From: Calendula officinalis
Taxonomy: Eukaryota; Streptophyta; Magnoliopsida; Asterales; Asteraceae
Reading direction: 5' to 3'
Length of the DNA: 64,000 bases
Assembly: GCA_963853835.1 (NCBI GenBank)
Contig: OY970820.1
Coordinates: 23,439,873-23,503,872 of the forward strand
The notes beneath the pieces were generated by a model. It had not been told where the DNA came from, made no database searches, and saw nothing but the letters and a program-made list of their open reading frames with translations. Positions 51,076 to 63,069 of the stretch are shown here, piece by piece; the first letter of the stretch is position 1; every line of letters starts with the position of its first letter. The translations under genes were made by a program, and so were the position numbers.

Positions 51076-52120
51076 AAAATGGCAGTTATTACATTCAATG
51101 GTTCTCTCTTAAATGGTTGACTCTTAAACGACATTAAAAAAACGTTATTAGAAAAATGTTTTTATCTCCCTCCAATTATTATGAATCCACTCCAATTACG
51201 TTTTCATCATTTAATGGTTGACTCTAATCATCTCCCTTCTTTTGTAACGTTTTTCCAGCGGATTAAAGACTTTCTCTTGAATTGAGAATGCAAAAATTCG
51301 ATGCTCGTAAAACGACAATTATTTAATTGGTGATCAATGACAAGTACTTTAGAAGTAATTATATACTCAAAAAAAAATGATAGAATTCTAATACGGCTGC
51401 AATTATTTGTTTTTTATATACATAATAGAAAAGATAATTAGAGAAGTAATTGGAATATTGGAATATTGAAATCCTAACTTTGAATGGTTGACTCATTTTT
51501 AGATTAGAACCATTTAATGGTTTGACTTACAATAGTTATACTTTAAACGTTTTTATATTGTATTAAAAACTTTCTTGAATTGGCTGTTTTTAATATGAAG
51601 AGATGTAATTCCGTCAGATTTATACGTTTTTAGTCCACAATTAAAAATTGTGTTAAAATGACATTTAATATGAATGTTTTTAAAGTGTTAATTTGTCATT
51701 TAATGGTTTGACTGACAGTCATCGTTGCTCCTTAAATGACAGTTATTTAATGTTTGACTTACAATACTTGTAACTTAAACTTTTTTTTGTATTAAAAGTT
51801 TTAAAAACGTTTCTTAAATTGATTTGTCATTAAATGTGTTAATTACGTTTTATTACAGTTAATATACATATATACGTTTTTTATGTATATAAATTGACGA
51901 CTCAATCATTTAACCTTTGCATTTACGAAACGAAACACATACCACCAACCATCACCCGTCACGTTTTCATCATAATCCTGCAAACCATTGTAAACACCGG
52001 TATTACTTATCACCCACTGCTCTGTTTTTTTTTTCATTTCTTAAACTTTTGATACAAATTTTATTCCTCTTGTGTATGACTTTCGTAAATTAAAATCTTT
52101 TTATGTAAGGTATTCTTAAC
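51076..52120. other. Helitron interior, no gene
   Basis: AT-rich sequence with recurring GGTTGACT and TTTAATGGTTGAC words and repeated acgtttt patches; nothing coding. Confidence 0.5.
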
Positions 52121-52300
52121 ATGTCAACAATCGGATTGCACTTTATAAGAAACGTTCATGATTTCAAGGACAAACTTCACCTCGAGGTCAGGGTTCCACG
52201 AATTTGGCCCCACACGAACTTCAACAATACAAATGAGATAATATCACTTGAGATGCTGTTAATTGACGAGGAGGTATTACACTTAATCACATTCGATAAA
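52121..52300 (+). pseudogene. RPA-like first exon fragment
   Basis: ATG at 52121 followed by M-S-T-I-G-L-H-F-I-R-N-V, then L-E-V-R-V-P-R-I-W and I-S-L-E-M-L-L-I-D-E-E, up to a GAG/GTATTA donor at about 52273. This is the N-terminal OB-fold pattern of Helitron-associated RPA-like proteins (F-I-.-.-L, V-R-V-.-R-.-W, S-.-E-M-.-L-.-D-E). After a possible acceptor TTTTTGTAG near 52376 the frame closes, so only a fragment remains before the Helitron end. Confidence 0.55.
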
Positions 52301-53172
52301 TGATTATTATGTATAGATATTATTTTTACTATATTAACTATTAATTAACATCATATGTATTATCCATTTTTTGTAGGGAGGCAAATAGCTAGGGAATGTT
52401 TGGGGCTAGAGATAGCGAGGGAAAACTTTCTTTTCTCAAGTATTTTGTTTTTAAGCATAGTACGTGTTATTAAATATATACAATTATTATTGTTATATAA
52501 AACATTTGTCATCTTCATCAATTGTAGTGTGACGGCCGACAACCACATTCTCATCCATCTATTTATTTGTACAGTTTGTTTAAGAAAAATACTTGTAACC
52601 AAATAATATTTAAGCGCCACAAAATATAGTTCGCAGCCCGCCACATCGCGCGGGTTTCAACCTAGTAATGATAATATATATAATATATAACTTTGTATAT
52701 TTATAGTTAATCATATAATTTCAACTTGTACAATTTCTAGTTATAATGAAATCATAACTTTGTACTTTCTAGTTTTAATTATATAATAACTTTATACAAT
52801 AACTAGTTATACTATTATCCCTTAAAGATCAAAATAACATTATCTTTTTAATTATTCCTTTTTATCTTGTATTTAATATATTCGTATATATATATTATTT
52901 ATAATAAACTTGTAACATTCTAATAAGAATATTACATCTAATTTATATCTTTTAAAACATTTTTCCTTTAAATATTTAAAAATTCCAAAAAAATATATAT
53001 AAACAAATAAATACATCTTGTTAATTTTAGAACCGAAAAATTAACACTTCCTTTAATCCTTTTTTAATTAGTTCAACCCTAATCTTGTTCTTGATCAACC
53101 AAAACTAGGGTTTTGACTTTCTTGATCAAAGATATTATTTTATTAAAAGATTAATTTTTTAATCAATCCAAT

Positions 53173-53842
53173 CTAAACAATAAACTTTGTTTAAATTCTA
53201 AGATAGATTATAACTTTAATAATTTTATTTAGACTTTTTAATTTAAACCTTATAGACAATAAAACTTTGTCTAAGTTTCTAGGTTTAAAGAACTAGTCTT
53301 AATAAATCTATTAAAATAATAATTAATACCTATTAAACATAAACTTGTTTAATTATCTAGGTTTTAGAGTATTATCCTAATTAATTCTTTTAAATTTAAT
53401 TAAACTTAACTAGTTTAATTTTCTTGATCCTAGATTACTTCTAGGTTTCGAAAATTCTATAGCCTAGGAAACTTTTTCACCAATTAAACTAGGCTAGTTT
53501 AATCAAACTTGGTGTCCAAGTAACCTCCTTGATTTCGAAATCTTTGAGAAAAGGAAAGGATCCTTTTTGATCAATTAAACCAAAACTTGGTTTAACATAC
53601 TTGATCCTAGATTTGGAAGATCAACTAATAAGGAAAGAATCATCTTGATCAAGAACTTTGATGTTCTTGATCCTAGGATTCTTCCTCCTTTTTTTCGAAA
53701 ATTCTAGGGTTAGGGAAAAGAAGTCTTTTGACCAATTAAACTAAACTAGTTTAATGTTCTTGGTCCTAGGGTTCTTTCTTGTTTTTTCGAAAATTCTAGG
53801 GTTTTAGAAACCTCTTGACCAATTAAACTAAACTAGTTTAAT
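53173..53842 (-). repeat. Nine-unit hairpin array in the leader of the gag-only element
   Basis: Short inverted repeats recur every 66-92 bp at about 53173, 53253, 53332, 53398, 53483, 53575, 53647, 53734 and 53822. Most are followed by TTCTTGGTCCTAGG-like words. Arms differ between units yet remain complementary, for example ATTAAACT/AGTTTAAT, TTAAACC/GGTTTAA, TAGACAA/TTGTCTA and GATCAAGAAC/GTTCTTGATC. The array lies within about 150 bp of the PBS. Confidence 0.85.
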
Positions 53843-53975
53843 ATTCTTGGTCCTAGGGTTCTTACCCTTTTCAAAAAGTAAGAAGAAGAAAAAAAAGAAT
53901 TGGAACAAAAAAAAAAACTTGTAATTAAAGTAAACAAACAAACTTTGTTAATCTAATTTAGATCTCTAAACCAAC

Positions 53976-53987
53976 TCTCTGATACCA
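53976..53987 (-). promoter_or_regulatory. Primer-binding site of the gag-only element
   Basis: Minus-strand TGGTATCAGAGA, one base after the 5' LTR; initiator Met tRNA type with one mismatch. Confidence 0.88.
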
Positions 53988-53988
53988 C

Positions 53989-55097
53989 TGAAGGGTTTCA
54001 TTGTACCTGATCGACCCATAGGACCGACTATCTAGTATGCTTGGTCAGAACCTTGCTGACCAAGAACATGAACTTGTTCTTGACCGGTTAAAACCAACTA
54101 GCTGATTTAATCCCTAAAAGCGGAAATGGGATTAAACCTAATCCTTAAACCCTAAAGGATTGGGATGTTGGAAATCTAGATTAGATTAACAAGAAAGAAA
54201 CCTTGTATGAAAAACTCGAACTGTGTGTGTGTGTTCGTCGACTACTACCAAGAACCACAGGGTTCTTGGTTCGACTTCGAACAAGAGGGAGAAGAGGAAG
54301 AGTGTTCCATGAAACATACCTTGGTTAGTGCTTAAGATAGATCTACTGATGATGAACACGACGAGCGATCCTCTAGATGATCACTTGCAATGATCTTGGA
54401 TCTTCAAGACTTGAAGAACACGAAGAACACAGGACTTGTGTTCTTGGTGTTTCGGCCGAACAGGAGAGGGGGAGAGGGGATAGATTTCGTGTAGGGTTGC
54501 AAGGAATGATTAGGTTTAAATGAAACCTTAAGCCTTCTATTTATAATAGAATAAGTTTCATTTAAGTCCTTCTAGTTTAATTAAGATTAATCTCTTAATT
54601 AAACTTATCCTTTTACACTTCCATCTCTTATAGTTTAACTAGTTTATTATTGTTGCACTTAACTACTAAATGTCTAGTACTAATACACTAATAATTTGGT
54701 ACCCATATACACGAATCATACATACTTGTATTTATACTTTTAATAGTTAATTATATAATAACCTTTATATAATTTGCACAACAATATTATCTAATTACTA
54801 TATGATTTAATAGCTTTAAATCATATCATGGATAATCTATAATTAACACATTGCATATTTACTCAACTAGTAAATGTACAACTACTTTTATTAATTAGTT
54901 AGTTAAACTAATCTAGTAATAAGTTAAACTTAACTTAATACTTAACTGATTCATAATGACTATTATGAATCATTCCTCTTCGTAGTATCATTTTATAACT
55001 TTCTCGTATTACATGCACTCACCGGTGTGACCCTTATGTCTTTCGTAGGCATGGATGTATCACCATAGGTTGACTAACTTTGCACATAAATCCTTCA
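53989..55097 (-). repeat. 5' LTR of the gag-only element (1109 bp)
   Basis: Ends TGAAGGGTTTC...AAATCCTTCA on the plus strand. Lacks a tandem ACGAAGAACGAACGAAG segment present in the 3' LTR near 43200. Retains the 11-bp-stem hairpin near 54945. Confidence 0.92.
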
Positions 55098-55675
55098 GAA
55101 GGAACAACAAGTAACTTGATACGTTGTTTTTCAGAATGATTGTACTTCTTTTCAAACGGAAACAGTTCACATCGTTTGCTTGCTCTTTCAAAGAAATACA
55201 TATTAACCGATGGAAGAACATTCCAAGCATAAACAGCTTCTTTACTTTCAAATTTCTCAGGGTAGTCCTCTGGATAGAATGCAGCATCTATCACATCAGT
55301 TAAATATCCAGCACCCGAGTTCTTCCATTTCTTGTTAGTCATTCTTGGTTTTCCAATGAATAATACTTTGATTACATCACTTCTGGATAGTGACATAATC
55401 ATTGGCTTCCAAGCACTAAATCTTTGAGTTGTTTTATCTTCTCTGATTAGTTCAATCACATTATTGAAAACTCTCCAATTTATAAGTGGATTATTCTCTA
55501 GAGGAGCTTGAGGGAGATCAAGTATTGGGAAGTCTTGTTTTTTGCTTTCTTCCTTGCCTCTTCTGCAACATCTAAGGCTTGTCTTCTCTTGGCAGGTTTA
55601 GTTGAAGATTCACCAACAATTGTTTTTCTATTTAGCACCAATTTAGGATCAATATCTATCAACTCTGTTAGTTTA

Positions 55676-55677
<2 letters not shown>

Positions 55678-55706
<29 letters not shown>

Positions 55707-55722
55707 CTTCTTCTTCTTCTTC
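55678..55722. repeat. (TTC)n microsatellite in the 3' ORF
   Basis: Trinucleotide run encoding poly-Glu on the minus strand. Confidence 0.95.
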
Positions 55723-58700
55723 AGGTTCTGCCAATTCTTTCTTTCTTGCAGTGCAGTACTTGTCAAGAATGTTTACCATCTTCATTCTTGCAAATGGCTT
55801 TGCACTGTGACCTTTTGTTTTCAAGTATTCTACCATTTTTGATTTTTGTTCAAGTACTTCTTTTGGTAGTTCAACTTTTTCTCTCTTGCACTCTGCAACT
55901 AGATCTTCAAGACAGTTTAGATATTCTTCTTCTATTTTCTTTTGTTTGTCTAACTCTGCTTGTTGGTCTTCCACCAGAAATTCTTCAATTTCTTGAATTG
56001 CTGCATTTTTTATTCTTTCTTCTTCAGCTTTTCTTTTATCTTTAAGTGCTAGAGTTTTAGCACACTTCCTTTGATATCATATTCTTTTCACCTTCCATAC
56101 ATCTTGTTTTAAAGGTCTAACCAGATTTATCTTATTTACCATGTAATGACCTAAAGCTCTGTGTGGGTAATCATCATCAAATTTAGCTTTTCCCTTACCA
56201 ACACACTTTGGAAGTGGAGTGTACTTCATGTCAATTAATGGTACAAACTTGATTGTAGGAGCAAATGTATGTGCCTTTTTCTCTGGTAATATCTTTGGAT
56301 GAGGAGGTAATGCACATTCATCTACCTCATCCCAGTTAACATCATCATCAAAATCTGGGATCTGTAGTGGTTGTAACTCAGTAGTATTTGTTTCAGTTGT
56401 AATTACTACTGCTGGTTCAACTAATTATGGTATTTCTTCAGGCTCAGTAGTAACCAAGGTAGTTACTACTGGTATTAGTGACCGCAAGTTGAAGGGTCTG
56501 TAGATTACCATTTGCAAATTTGAGGAGTTTACTACTGATGTTTCTTCTTGTGTGTTTACTACTGATAGTTCATCAGTAGTGTCAGTATCAGTAGTAATTG
56601 GAGATATCATTTTCTCTTCAGTTGGGGCATTTACTACTGATGTTGTTTCTTGTCAGTCTTCTTCCATAGGATCAGTAGTGTTAATTTCTTCAGTTTGTTC
56701 TAACACTTCAGTAGTATCTATGGGATCAGTGGCACCCATAGCATAAGTAGTATGAGAAAGCGATTGTTCTGCTGCTGCTGGAGATTGAATTGCAGACACA
56801 AACGCATCCTCATCCATGCTTCTAACTCCTATGTTCAGGTCTTCATCATTAAACTGACATGTTTCACCATGAGCTTCTTTCAAATTTAAAAGGGAGGCTG
56901 CTGCTTCTGCAATTGAATTATCAATCATTTCTTGTATATGATCTTTCTCCCCCTTAGTGAACTCAACCTGTTGCGCCTCACTATCAACAATATTCTTCTT
57001 TAACTAACTGAAAAGATTGGATTGTCTTTAAAGCCTGTAATCGAACCTCTTCTGTCTTCTGTTCATCACATTTATATAGTGCTTCATATAACTCATGGTT
57101 CTTCCTTGATTGTTTAAAAGATTCAGGCAATGTTGTACAGTGGTTTCAAGGTTTTCTTTCCTATCCGTCAATTGGGTTGGTTCCATGCTGCCCTCACTCC
57201 ATCTAGGTAGATCATAGGGCTTGTTTGGTACATTGGCTTTAAGGTTTTCCATCCTATCCATCAATTCAGGAATTTTCATTCTACCCTCATCACTGCTTGG
57301 TGATTCATTGGGTGTTTTAGATACTCTCTTCTTCCTAGAAGAAGCAGTAGTACCTCCCCTTGTGGTTTCTTGGCACCGGGGTCCTTTGAGAGTTGCATCA
57401 AATGATGAGTCATCACTCAAAGTTGCCGAGGTCTGGGTCCTAATGATGTTCCTACTGTCCTGTGCACCAACCTTTGGTGCATCAGTAGTAGGAGCCATTT
57501 CCTCATGCCATCTCTCCTCCTTGGAGGACAACTCTTGGAGGTTCCTTGGTGTCCTTTTTGGAAATTATTTTCCGTTTATATATTTTGGAAATTGTTTGGC
57601 TTTTAAGTTGGTCTACCTCAGAGTGAAGAGTAGCACTCTGAGGTTTTGTAGCATGTACCTGGGACACATTCAGGACATTTTGTTGTGTGGTTGACTGAGT
57701 GGACTTGTTGGATTCTGTGTGGGCTGATTTGTGGGGTGATGGAGTGGGTTGGGGTTCAATGGGGTGGCTTGAACCTTCTCCAGTTGGGGGTTGATCATAG
57801 ATCATATTTGCAAAAATTGGAGTTACCTTTCCAGAAAATTTGAACTTCTTGTTCATATTTGAATAAACCTTTTTATTTAATTCTGGAATGGGAAAAATGT
57901 TTTTGGTTTTTACAAGATCTGGGATCTCACATCAAAAATATGTGCAAGAAATCTTGGATACATTAAAAACTTTGAAGTAGATAGATTTCCAAGCATTCCT
58001 TCAAAAATCTTGTTTGAGAAATTAAATACTTGATCTGTGCACAGACAGACAACAACATATGCTATTGATCTGTTAAACTCATTCTAAGTACTTTTCTTTG
58101 GTGACATACAATGTTGAATTGTATGAACCAAGTATTTCCATTGGGGAGAAAGAAGACCCTTTTGAAAAGTTTGAATGTATGTTCTTCCTTCATACCCCAT
58201 TTTTAAAACATTTTATATTATTCTGCTTTAGATAAAAAGAGATGTACCTGACTCATCATTGAGTTGTAGATGGTTTCTAATGGTTTGTTCTGAGATTTTA
58301 ATAGTCTTTCCATCTATTTCAGATTTGATTTTGATTGTGTCTTGTCCTTCTATTCGTTCAACATTCTCCCAAAATTGAACAAGATGTTGTTCACAGAGTT
58401 TTGGATTTACTGTAAGAGCAAATCTTATGGGAGAGTTCTTCAAGAACATGACAATGGGTCTGAATGATTTTGTTCCATCTGGATTTCTTAGAAAAGCAAG
58501 CATATTGTGGAATTCAGAATATTGAAGATCTGTTTTAGCGACCAATAGATTCTTCATTGCCATTTTGATGTTTTGAGATTTGATGTTTCTGAGAGTTTGA
58601 TTTTGAGAATTTGTTATGAGCAATATCTTGAGTGATTGAATTTGTTACTGGTTCAATGGTTTAATCGAAATTGCACAGACTAGGGTTTATCGGATCGAGG

Positions 58701-59039
58701 TTTGGATAATGCTAAATTAATCTCATTCAACTATTTATATTTTCGAATTTACCTGCAAAATGACTGAAATGCCCTTCGAATCATAGCTTAACGGCTATTT
58801 TCATGGGGTTAGTATGGTAAAACAGTGAATTTCACAAATAACGGTTGATCAGTAGTAAATTAAGTATCGATAGTGAATCATCAGTAGTAACTGTTGATTC
58901 ACATTTAACCTAATTCTCAGTGGAACCCTATCAGTAGTATTTTGTGAATACAACCCATAGTCAGTAATGATGAATAATCAGTAGTAAAACTAACACTTTT
59001 AAATAGAATTGATATACAAAAACTTTACAATCTTAATGA

Positions 59040-62000
59040 TGAAATTAATTTATTAAAATCATTCCAATACTGCTAACCAAAAAGCTGAACATTCCTACAT
59101 CAAATGCTTTTGTAAAAAGATCTGCTAGTTGATTATCAGTATGAATTTTCTATACTTTAATTAATTTCTTTTCATTACAATCCCTTATAAAATGAAATCT
59201 TATTTCAATATGCTTGGTTTTTGAGTGTTTTACTGGATTATTCACAATACTTATTGCACTTTGATTATCAACAAAAATATGAGTTTTAAGAATAGATATA
59301 CCAAAGTGTAAGAGTTGATTTTGAATCCACAGTACTTGAGCACAACAAGCAGATGCAGCTACATACTCTGCTTCAGCAGTTGATGTTGAAACATTAGTTT
59401 GTTTCTTGCATAGTCCTGATCCAAAGAATTGACATCCACCAGTGGTAGATTTTCTATCTTGACATTCACCACCATAGTCACTATCTTTGTAGGCTACAAG
59501 TTCAAATGGTGAGTCATGTGGATACCAAAGACCAAATGATGGTTTTCCCTTCAAGTATCTGAAGATCCTTTTGACTGCCTACAAGTGAAGTTCCTTTGGT
59601 TTTGCTTAGGGCTGCAAATGAGCCGAGCCAAGCTCGAGCTCGACTAGGTTCGAGCTCGGCTCGTTTAATTTTAATGAACTCGAGCTCGAGCTTGGCTCGT
59701 TTCGAGCTTTATGTGTAAAGCTCGAGCTCGGCTCAATTAGGTTTTTCCAGGCTTGGGCTCGGCTCAATTAGCCCCATTTAAGCTTCCATATATTCGAAAT
59801 ATATAATTCTTTTGATTAACCAGAATATTTAATATATGATGTAAATCTTTTTTTATATTATTTTGTATATGTATATGTATATATGTATAATATATATACA
59901 CATAATTAGATAAATACGTAATATGTATTTATATTTTTTTATAATAATTAACTATTTTAGCTCGTTTAGGCTCGCGAGCCTAAAGGAGCTCTTAGTATGA
60001 AGCTCGGGCTCGGGCTCGTTTATTAAACGAGCTCTATGTTAAGCTCGAGCTCAGCTCGAACTCATTTAACTTGAGCTTTTATCGATCTTTTAACGAGCCG
60101 AGCTCGAGTAGCTCACGAACAGCTCGGCTCACTTACACCCCTAGTTTTGCTTGATACCTGGCACACACACAAACATTATACATAATATCAGGTCTTGATG
60201 CAATTAAATACATTAAGGATCCTATCATTGATCTATATAAGTGTTCATCTACATCCTCCCCCTCAACATCAGGATGTAGGTGTTTATGTGTTTCCATTGG
60301 TGTGCTTGGACTTTTACAGTCTTTCATTGCAAATTTTTCCAAGATGTCTTTGACATATTTTGATTAATTAATCAAAATACCATATGATCTTTGATTGATT
60401 TGAAGTCCAAGGAAAAATTTCATTGGACCCATTGAGCTCATCTTGAATTTGATATGCATCAGCTCTTCAAACTCTTTGCACAGTTAATTTGTCATTTGTT
60501 GATCCAAAGATGATATCATGTAAATATATCTGGACCAGTAGTATATCATCTTTAAATTTTCTTATGAACAGAGTCTTGTCGATTGCACCTCTTTTGAAAT
60601 TGTTCTTAAATAAGTATGATGATAATGTATCATACCAAGTCCTTGGTGCCTGATGTAGGTCGTATAGAGCTTTGTCTAATTTGTACACATAATCATCATG
60701 TTCAGGATCTTCAAATCCTGGAGATTGACATACATATACTTCTTCTTCAATCTTCCATTTAAGAATGCACTTTTAACATCCATTTGATAGACTTTGAATT
60801 TCTTGAATGAAGCATATGCCAAGAAAATCCTTATTGCTTCAATTCTTGCAACAGGAGCATATACCTCATCATAGTCTATTCCTTCTTCTTGAGTGTATCC
60901 TTGTGCTACAAGTCTGGCTTTATTTTTGATCACTATACCTCTTTCATCTTTCTTGTTTCTGAAGATCCATCGTGTTCCAATGGGTCTTTTTCCTTTTGGT
61001 AGAGGTACAAGTGTCCAAACAGCTTGTAATTTGAATTGAAGAAATTCTTCTTGCATTGCTTCAATCCAATTTGAATCCTTCATGGCTTGTTGAATCTTTT
61101 TAGGTTCTTCCCGAGATAGAAAAAAAGCAAACAAACATTCATTAGATATTAGACTTATATTACAAGTATTAGAATATAAAGTTGAATTAAATTTGTTTCT
61201 AGTCTGCATATTTGAGTTCACATCACTTAGAACTAAGTCTAGGGGATGATTCTTTTCAGTTCTTGAGTTGGAATCTTTATCACCAACAATTTGACTGTCA
61301 AGGTTTGATTCATTGGATTCAGGAACTTGTGCATCTATCCAGGTTTCTTCTTGATTTGCTGGATCTTCTTCAGTTTCTTCATTGATACTGGTATCAGTAG
61401 TAATATGATTTTCATTCAAATCATGTGGTTCATTGTTATTACTCACATCAGTATTGTTTGGTTCACCATCATCATTTTGAGTTTCTGAGTTACTACTGGG
61501 ATCAGTAGTATCTTGTGAGTTCGAGTTATTACTGGTATCAAGATTGCTAGCGTTATCAAGGTTACTATTGTCCTCAGTATTAACAAGGATATACTTCATT
61601 GTATCTTGACTACCATTGAATGGTGATGATCCTCCTTGTGGAATTTGATTGTTTGTTTCACCTGCATTACAATCATAACTAAAATCAAGAGACTTGGTTA
61701 GATTATCAATATTAAATAGCCAATCTGGGCCATTTCCCTGTTCATTCATCAAGTTTTCATTAAAGGATACATCCACACTTTCTTCAATGATCCTCAGCCT
61801 CTTGTTGAATACTCGATATGCTTTGCTTTGAGTTGAGTATCCTACAAAGATTCCATCATCTGATTTGCAGTCGAACTTACCAATTTGTTCTCTTGTAATT
61901 AAAATTGTACAAGGACAACCAAATGACTTTAAGAAACTTATTGAAGGTTTTCTTTTATTAAAAAGTTCATATGGTGTTTTAAAATGTGGCTTAACTATTA

Positions 62001-63056
62001 ATACTCTGTTTTGAACATAACAAGCAGTAGTAACAGCTTCAGCCCAAAATGTTATTGATAATTTTGAGTCAGCAAACATGGATCTGGTTGCTTCAATGAT
62101 GGTTCTATTTCTCCTTTCAGCTACACCATTTTGTTGTGGAGTTCTAGGTGAGTTGTACTGTCTGTCAATACCTTTAAGATCACACAAAGAAATTAGATTA
62201 ACATTTTTAAATTCTGTGCCATTATCACATCTTTATGATTTCACTTGATTCATCCAGCTTGACTATCAGATTCTTTATGATTTCACTTGATTCATCTTTG
62301 GTCCTGACAAAGAAAACCCAAGTAGACCTGGAAAAATCATCAGTAATAATAAGACAATACTGTTTCTTTACAATACTCATTACATTTGTATGACCAAATA
62401 AGTCCATATGTAAGAGCTGCAAAGGGTCAGAAATAGAATTAATTGCTTTGGACTTATGAGAAGTCTTGTGTTGTTTACCTTTCAGGCATGCAACACAATG
62501 ATGATAACACATGAATTCTTTTTGAGGTAAACCGACTATCAGATTCTTTTTGACTAAATTATTCATATATTTAAAATTTGTGTGACACATCCTTCTATGC
62601 CAGAGTTCTGATTCATTGGTGTTTGCCTTGGATATAAAACAGTTGATCGCATTTGAAGATATGAGTTATCCCCCTTATATCCAGGAAATACACATTGTTT
62701 CTCCTTGGGGTTCTTAAAACAACAAATTTTTCATCTAAAATGAAGTCAGGAGAAAGAATGATGCACTCTATATCTGTAAAAAGAATTTTGTTCTTTTTAT
62801 CACATACTTGTGAGACATTAACCATATTATATTTAAGCTCAGCAACATAAAATACATCATCAAAAGTAATCTTACCGTTTGATACTGTACCTTTACCTGA
62901 AATCCTACCTCCTCTTGGATTTTCACCAAAAGCAACATATCCTCCTTCAAAAGACTTGAAATCTCTATGAATTTGAAGATTTCCAGTCATGTGCCTAGAG
63001 CATCCACTATCAATATGCCATGTTCTTCCTTCTTCAGGGATCTGGATGCTCTGCAC
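59040..63056 (-). pseudogene. pol: Pol (protease, integrase, RT, RNase H) of the outer copia element
   Basis: Protease W-H-I-D-S-G-C-S-R-H-M-T-G lies at about 63020. The integrase zinc domain follows (H-...-C-V-A-C at 62590-62470), then the catalytic region (L-H-M-D-L-F-G, I-I-T-D-D-F-S-R, N-G-V-A-E-R-R-N-R-T, so D-D-E is present). RT begins at R-W-I-F-R-N-K-K, with Y-A-P-V-A-R-I-E and M-D-V-K-S-A-F-L-N-G. The YVDD site reads Y-L-H-D at 60526-60515, so one catalytic Asp is lost. The RNase H domain (D-S-D-Y-G-G, T-A-E-A-E-Y-V-A, D-N-Q-S-A-I) ends near 59040. Frameshifts lie near 62610, 62220, 60680 and 60460. A 39-bp direct repeat near 62235-62300 duplicates part of the integrase, and a hAT MITE splits the RT/RNase H junction. 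Not functional as read. Confidence 0.9.
59607..60143. mobile_element. hAT-type MITE inserted in pol (537 bp)
   Basis: TIRs TAGGGCTGCAAATGAGCCGAG and (inverse) TAGGGGTGTAAGTGAGCCGAG, with a perfect 8-bp duplication GTTTTGCT at 59599-59606 and 60144-60151. The subterminal regions are dense in GAGCTCG palindromes. Confidence 0.93.
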
Positions 63057-63069
63057 AAAAATAAATGGA

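Larger units (their letters stand above)
48579..52665 (+). mobile_element. Helitron carrying RPA-like gene(s); 5' end uncertain
   Basis: The 3' end is clear: hairpin CCCGC...GCGGG (52637-52654), then TTTCAAC and CTAG (52662-52665), followed by T. The 5' end is not certain; TCTTACTACTTTATAATG after an A at 48578 is one candidate. The interior carries a spliced OB-fold/RPA-like gene (49232-51075) and a second RPA-like first exon (52121-52273), cargo typical of plant Helitrons. No Rep/helicase frame is seen. Confidence 0.65.
42757..55097 (-). mobile_element. Gag-only LTR retrotransposon (12.3 kb), no pol
   Basis: LTRs at 42757-43891 (3') and 53989-55097 (5') share the ends TGAAGG...CCTTCA. The target duplication GAAGG occurs at 42752-42756 and 55098-55102. 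The PBS lies at 53987-53976. The only element gene is an intact copia-type gag (47323-46337); no protease, integrase, RT or RNase H is present. A Helitron ending at 52665 is inserted in the long leader. By eye the LTRs differ by about 3 per cent plus short indels, so it is older than the elements at 8641 and 13757. Replication would need enzymes from another copia element. Confidence 0.93.
42566..58563 (-). pseudogene. Long 3' ORF of the outer element, broken and interrupted
   Basis: Reading starts at the ATG at 58563 (MAMKNLLVAKTDLQYSEF). The first block, with K-L-C-E-Q-H-L-V-Q-F-W-E and I-R-N-H-L-Q-L-N-D-E-S, continues in other frames at 58200-57900 with P-Q-W-K-Y-L-V-H-T-I-Q-H-C and K-F-L-M-Y-P-R-F-L. 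I recognise this pattern from many Asteraceae retroelement hypothetical proteins. Then come Ser/Thr/Pro-rich pieces (57856-57503, 57531-57028), a Thr-Thr-Asp-rich piece (56928-56425), a Glu/Lys coiled coil with a poly-Glu run (55974-55498), and V-I-D-A-A-F-Y-P-E-D-Y-P-E-K-F (55459-55103). After the nested insertion it ends at 42756-42566 with a charged tail. Frames change several times. Its position matches the env-like ORF of Sireviruses; function unknown. Confidence 0.75.
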
